A stretch of DNA of 64,000 bases from Desulfosarcina alkanivorans (GTDB lineage Bacteria; Desulfobacterota; Desulfobacteria; Desulfobacterales; Desulfosarcinaceae), in the NCBI RefSeq assembly GCF_009688945.1, contig NZ_AP021874.1, forward strand, positions 6,924,001 to 6,988,000, in the 5' to 3' direction. A model generated the notes under the pieces. It was not told where the DNA came from and did not search any database. It saw only the letters and a list, made by a program, of their open reading frames with translations. Shown here in pieces: positions 62,327-64,000 of this stretch. The translations under genes and the position numbers were made by a program. Each line of letters begins with the position of its first letter. The stretch's first letter is position 1.

Positions 62327-63388
62327 ATGGATCTCATCGAAAGAAGCATTGCATCGATCCAACCGATCGATGCCGTAATGTTAGACCAGGCAAACGAACG
62401 GCTGGCCAACCAGGCCCGGCCGGCCGGCAGTCTGGGGCTGCTGGAGCCGGCATCGGCCCGCCTGGCGGCCATTTTCGGCACCCTGGATGTGCGCCTGGAC
62501 AACAAGGTGATCATCACCTGTGCCGGTGACCATGGCGTGACCGACGAAGGGGTCAGCCTGTTTCCCCAGGAGGTTACCCCCCAGATGGTGTTCAACTTCG
62601 TCAACGGGGGGGCCTCCATCAATGTCCTTGGCCGGCATGCCGGCGCGCGGGTGATCGCTGCGGACCTGGGCGTCAATTACGATTTCGAACCGGACCTGCC
62701 CATCTTCCACAAAAAGGTCGGCAAGGGTACCGCCAATTTTGCACGGGTGCCGGCCATGAGCCGCCAGGACGCGGAAAAAAGCGTGGCGGCCGGCATCGAG
62801 ATCGTCAACGAACTGCTCGCCGAAGGCCCGCTGAGCATGCTGGGTACCGGCGACATGGGCATCGGCAACACCACGCCGTCCTCAGCCGTGATCGCCGCTT
62901 TCTCCGGCATAGCGGTGGAGAAGCTGACCGGTCGGGGCACCGGCATCGACGATGCGGCCCTGGCCAACAAGATCCGGGTCATCGAACAGGCCCTGGCCCT
63001 CCATCGGCCTGATCCCAAAGACCCGCTGGATGTACTGGCCAAGGTCGGGGGCTTCGAGATCGGCGGCCTGGCCGGTCTGGTGATCGGCGCCGCGGCGTCC
63101 GGCATCCCCGTCGTGTGCGACGGGCTGATCGCAACTGCCGGTGCCCTGATCGCCTGCGAACTGGCGCCTGCGGCCAAATCATACCTGTTTGCCAGCCACC
63201 GGTCGGTGGAGGTGGGGCACCGCTTCATGCATGAACGGCTGGGCGTCGAACCCCTGCTGGATCTTCAATTCCGGCTGGGGGAGGGCACGGGGGCGGCGGT
63301 CGCCATGGAACTGCTCGACGCCGCCACCCGGGTGCTGTGCGACATCAAGACCTTCGAAGAGGTGGCCATCGTGGATGCGCAGAAGTGA
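62327..63388 (+). CDS. cobT: nicotinate-nucleotide:benzimidazole phosphoribosyltransferase CobT
   Basis: This 353-residue enzyme activates the lower-ligand base to its alpha-ribotide. The start at ATG 62327 has GGAGG six nt upstream. Family marks are NQARPAGSLGLLEPASARLA, ITCAGDHGVTDEGVSLFPQE, MLGTGDMGIGNTTPSSAVIA, GFEIGGLAGLVIGAAASGIP with VVCDGLIATAGALIA, and SVEVGHRFMHERLGVEPLLD; the catalytic Glu lies in the final segment near LRLGEGTGA-like sequence. It is 169 nt downstream of bzaF, so the two share the riboswitch-controlled transcript and product flow. Confidence 0.95.
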   Translation: MDLIERSIASIQPIDAVMLDQANERLANQARPAGSLGLLEPASARLAAIFGTLDVRLDNKVIITCAGDHGVTDEGVSLFPQEVTPQMVFNFVNGGASINVLGRHAGARVIAADLGVNYDFEPDLPIFHKKVGKGTANFARVPAMSRQDAEKSVAAGIEIVNELLAEGPLSMLGTGDMGIGNTTPSSAVIAAFSGIAVEKLTGRGTGIDDAALANKIRVIEQALALHRPDPKDPLDVLAKVGGFEIGGLAGLVIGAAASGIPVVCDGLIATAGALIACELAPAAKSYLFASHRSVEVGHRFMHERLGVEPLLDLQFRLGEGTGAAVAMELLDAATRVLCDIKTFEEVAIVDAQK

Positions 63389-63625
63389 GCCGCGCCGGCG
63401 GGAGGGGATCGGTTTTTACTTGTGGGCTCGCGCTCTTGCGGTCGCTATCCCCTGTCGATGCGGAAGGGTTGACATTCGGCTTCTGCCGGCATAATGATGC
63501 ATCCCATTGGAGGGTGGACAGTTGACACACGGGGTTACACAGAAACGATATTATTGCGGGTATTGCTTATATCCGTTGCCCCGTGGTGCACCCCATCCGA
63601 CATGAAGTAAAATAAAGTGAATTCC

Positions 63626-63660
63626 AAAGCCGCGGAGCAAGAGACCTCCGCGGCTTTTTT
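63626..63660 (+). terminator. intrinsic terminator after cobT
   Basis: The stem AAAGCCGCGGAG / CTCCGCGGCTTT with an 8-nt loop is followed by TTT. It ends 272 nt past the cobT stop. The stretch 63389-63625 contains nothing recognisable. Confidence 0.8.
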
Positions 63661-63667
63661 CATGGAG

Positions 63668-63706
63668 AGGGCCGCGCGGATTTCCTGGCGATGCGGCCCT
63701 TTTTTA
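63668..63706 (+). terminator. second terminator-like hairpin in the tyrS leader
   Basis: AGGGCCGC pairs with GCGGCCCT around a 15-nt loop and is followed by TTTTTT. It is close behind the first terminator and about 130 nt before tyrS. It may be a back-up terminator or a leader attenuator. A third GC hairpin (CCCCGC/GCGGGG, 63780-63799) follows without a T-run. Confidence 0.6.
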
Positions 63707-63833
63707 TGGCGATGCCCGGTATACGCCCCCGCCAGGCGATGCGGCTTCGGTAAAAACCGCTTTTGATACCCATTGATTCCCCGCTGAAATGCGGCGGGGG
63801 CGTTCATTCAATTCAACCCGAAAGGAAATGATG

Positions 63834-64000
63834 ATGTGTGTGCTCGACATCCTGAAAAATCGCGGCTTCATTGAAAAACAAACCCACGATGCTGAACTCG
63901 AGGCCTATCTGGGACAAAAAGGGGCGCGTTGCTACATCGGTTTCGACCCCACTGCCGACAGCCTTCACGTGGGCCATCTGATCCCCATCATGTCCCTGGC
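63834..64000 (+). CDS. tyrS: tyrosyl-tRNA synthetase, N-terminal part (continues past the window)
   Basis: From ATG 63834 (also ATGs at 63828 and 63831; AAAGGA ends 7 nt before 63834) the frame reads MCVLDILKNRGFIEKQTHDA, then CYIGFDPTADSLHVGHLIPI. The GFDPTADSLHVGHL segment contains the class I HIGH-type motif (HVGH) and is diagnostic of TyrS. The rest lies beyond the window edge. It charges tRNA(Tyr) with tyrosine in the cytoplasm. Confidence 0.93.
   Translation, partial: MCVLDILKNRGFIEKQTHDAELEAYLGQKGARCYIGFDPTADSLHVGHLIPIMSL

Noticed and set aside
63389..63833. T-box or other tRNA-sensing leader before tyrS
   Set aside because: Several hairpins are present, but the T-box consensus (AGGGTGGNACCGCG) and a specifier stem were not found. 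The first hairpin is better read as the cobT terminator.
1..64000. tRNA, rRNA or CRISPR arrays
   Set aside because: No GTTCRANNC T-loop in a cloverleaf context, no rRNA segments and no regularly spaced direct repeats of CRISPR type were noticed. A dedicated scan was not possible.

Overview
The window looks like a chromosomal stretch of a strictly anaerobic, GC-rich Desulfobacterota (Deltaproteobacteria) bacterium, plausibly a Desulfosarcina-like sulfate reducer. The support is the gene set: a CobA-HemD fusion, SelA, corrinoid genes with an anaerobic benzimidazole route (a ThiC-like BzaF plus CobT), a molybdenum oxidoreductase with an FmdE/MoeA-like partner, HD-GYP, PilZ, HDOD and CheD signalling proteins, and sigma-54 regulation. 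No rRNA, tRNA or CRISPR array was recognised.

Layout. 0-5 kb is a decayed mobile region: a 27-bp tandem repeat, a frameshifted tyrosine recombinase, an XRE/DUF4160/DUF2442 trio that resembles a toxin-antitoxin module, a broken primase, and remnants of an IS3-type transposase, a MORN protein and a REP-associated transposase. 5-9 kb holds a small membrane protein, a cyclic-nucleotide-binding protein, an EamA transporter, a HAD-like protein and a methyltransferase. 9-13 kb is a two-gene PilZ/HD-GYP unit. 13-17 kb is moaA, cobA-hemD, hemC and an FmdB zinc ribbon (tetrapyrrole and molybdopterin synthesis). 17-21.5 kb is a CheD-HDOD fusion, selA and a GGDEF-like/TPR protein.

21.6-28.8 kb is a cobalamin-riboswitch-controlled corrinoid locus: btuC, btuD, btuF, cobB, cobH, cobI and a gate-family membrane protein. 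It is followed by nagZ, a DksA-like protein, tsaD, a tiny ORF, purM and an alaC-type aminotransferase. 34.3-37.3 kb is an AT-rich, probably acquired island with a Tat-signal ferritin-like protein, a hypothetical protein, a MITE-like palindrome and an integrase fragment. 37.3-41.2 kb carries the molybdenum oxidoreductase and its FmdE-zinc ribbon-MoeA-like partner. 41.4-46 kb contains a duplicated HxlR promoter cassette, a quinone oxidoreductase, a truncated crotonase, an SDR and a radical SAM protein.

46.4-55.8 kb is the most coherent candidate for a poorly described system: a sigma-54 response regulator, then (behind a good sigma-54 promoter match) a cache histidine kinase, three consecutive single-domain receivers, a TauE/SafE (TSUP) anion exporter, a small two-TM protein with an extracytoplasmic domain, and a PEP-synthase-like ATP-grasp/phosphohistidine protein. 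55.9-58.9 kb has a proline racemase-family enzyme, an ornithine cyclodeaminase-family protein and a dead PAS/sigma-54 activator. 59-63.4 kb has a Bcr/CflA transporter and a second cobalamin riboswitch controlling bzaF and cobT. The window ends inside tyrS.

Several genes are interrupted at places where removing one base from a homopolymer restores the frame (integrase, HD-GYP N-terminus, OCD N-terminus, PAS domain). These could be genuine lesions or sequencing indels, and the entries keep the two possibilities apart.
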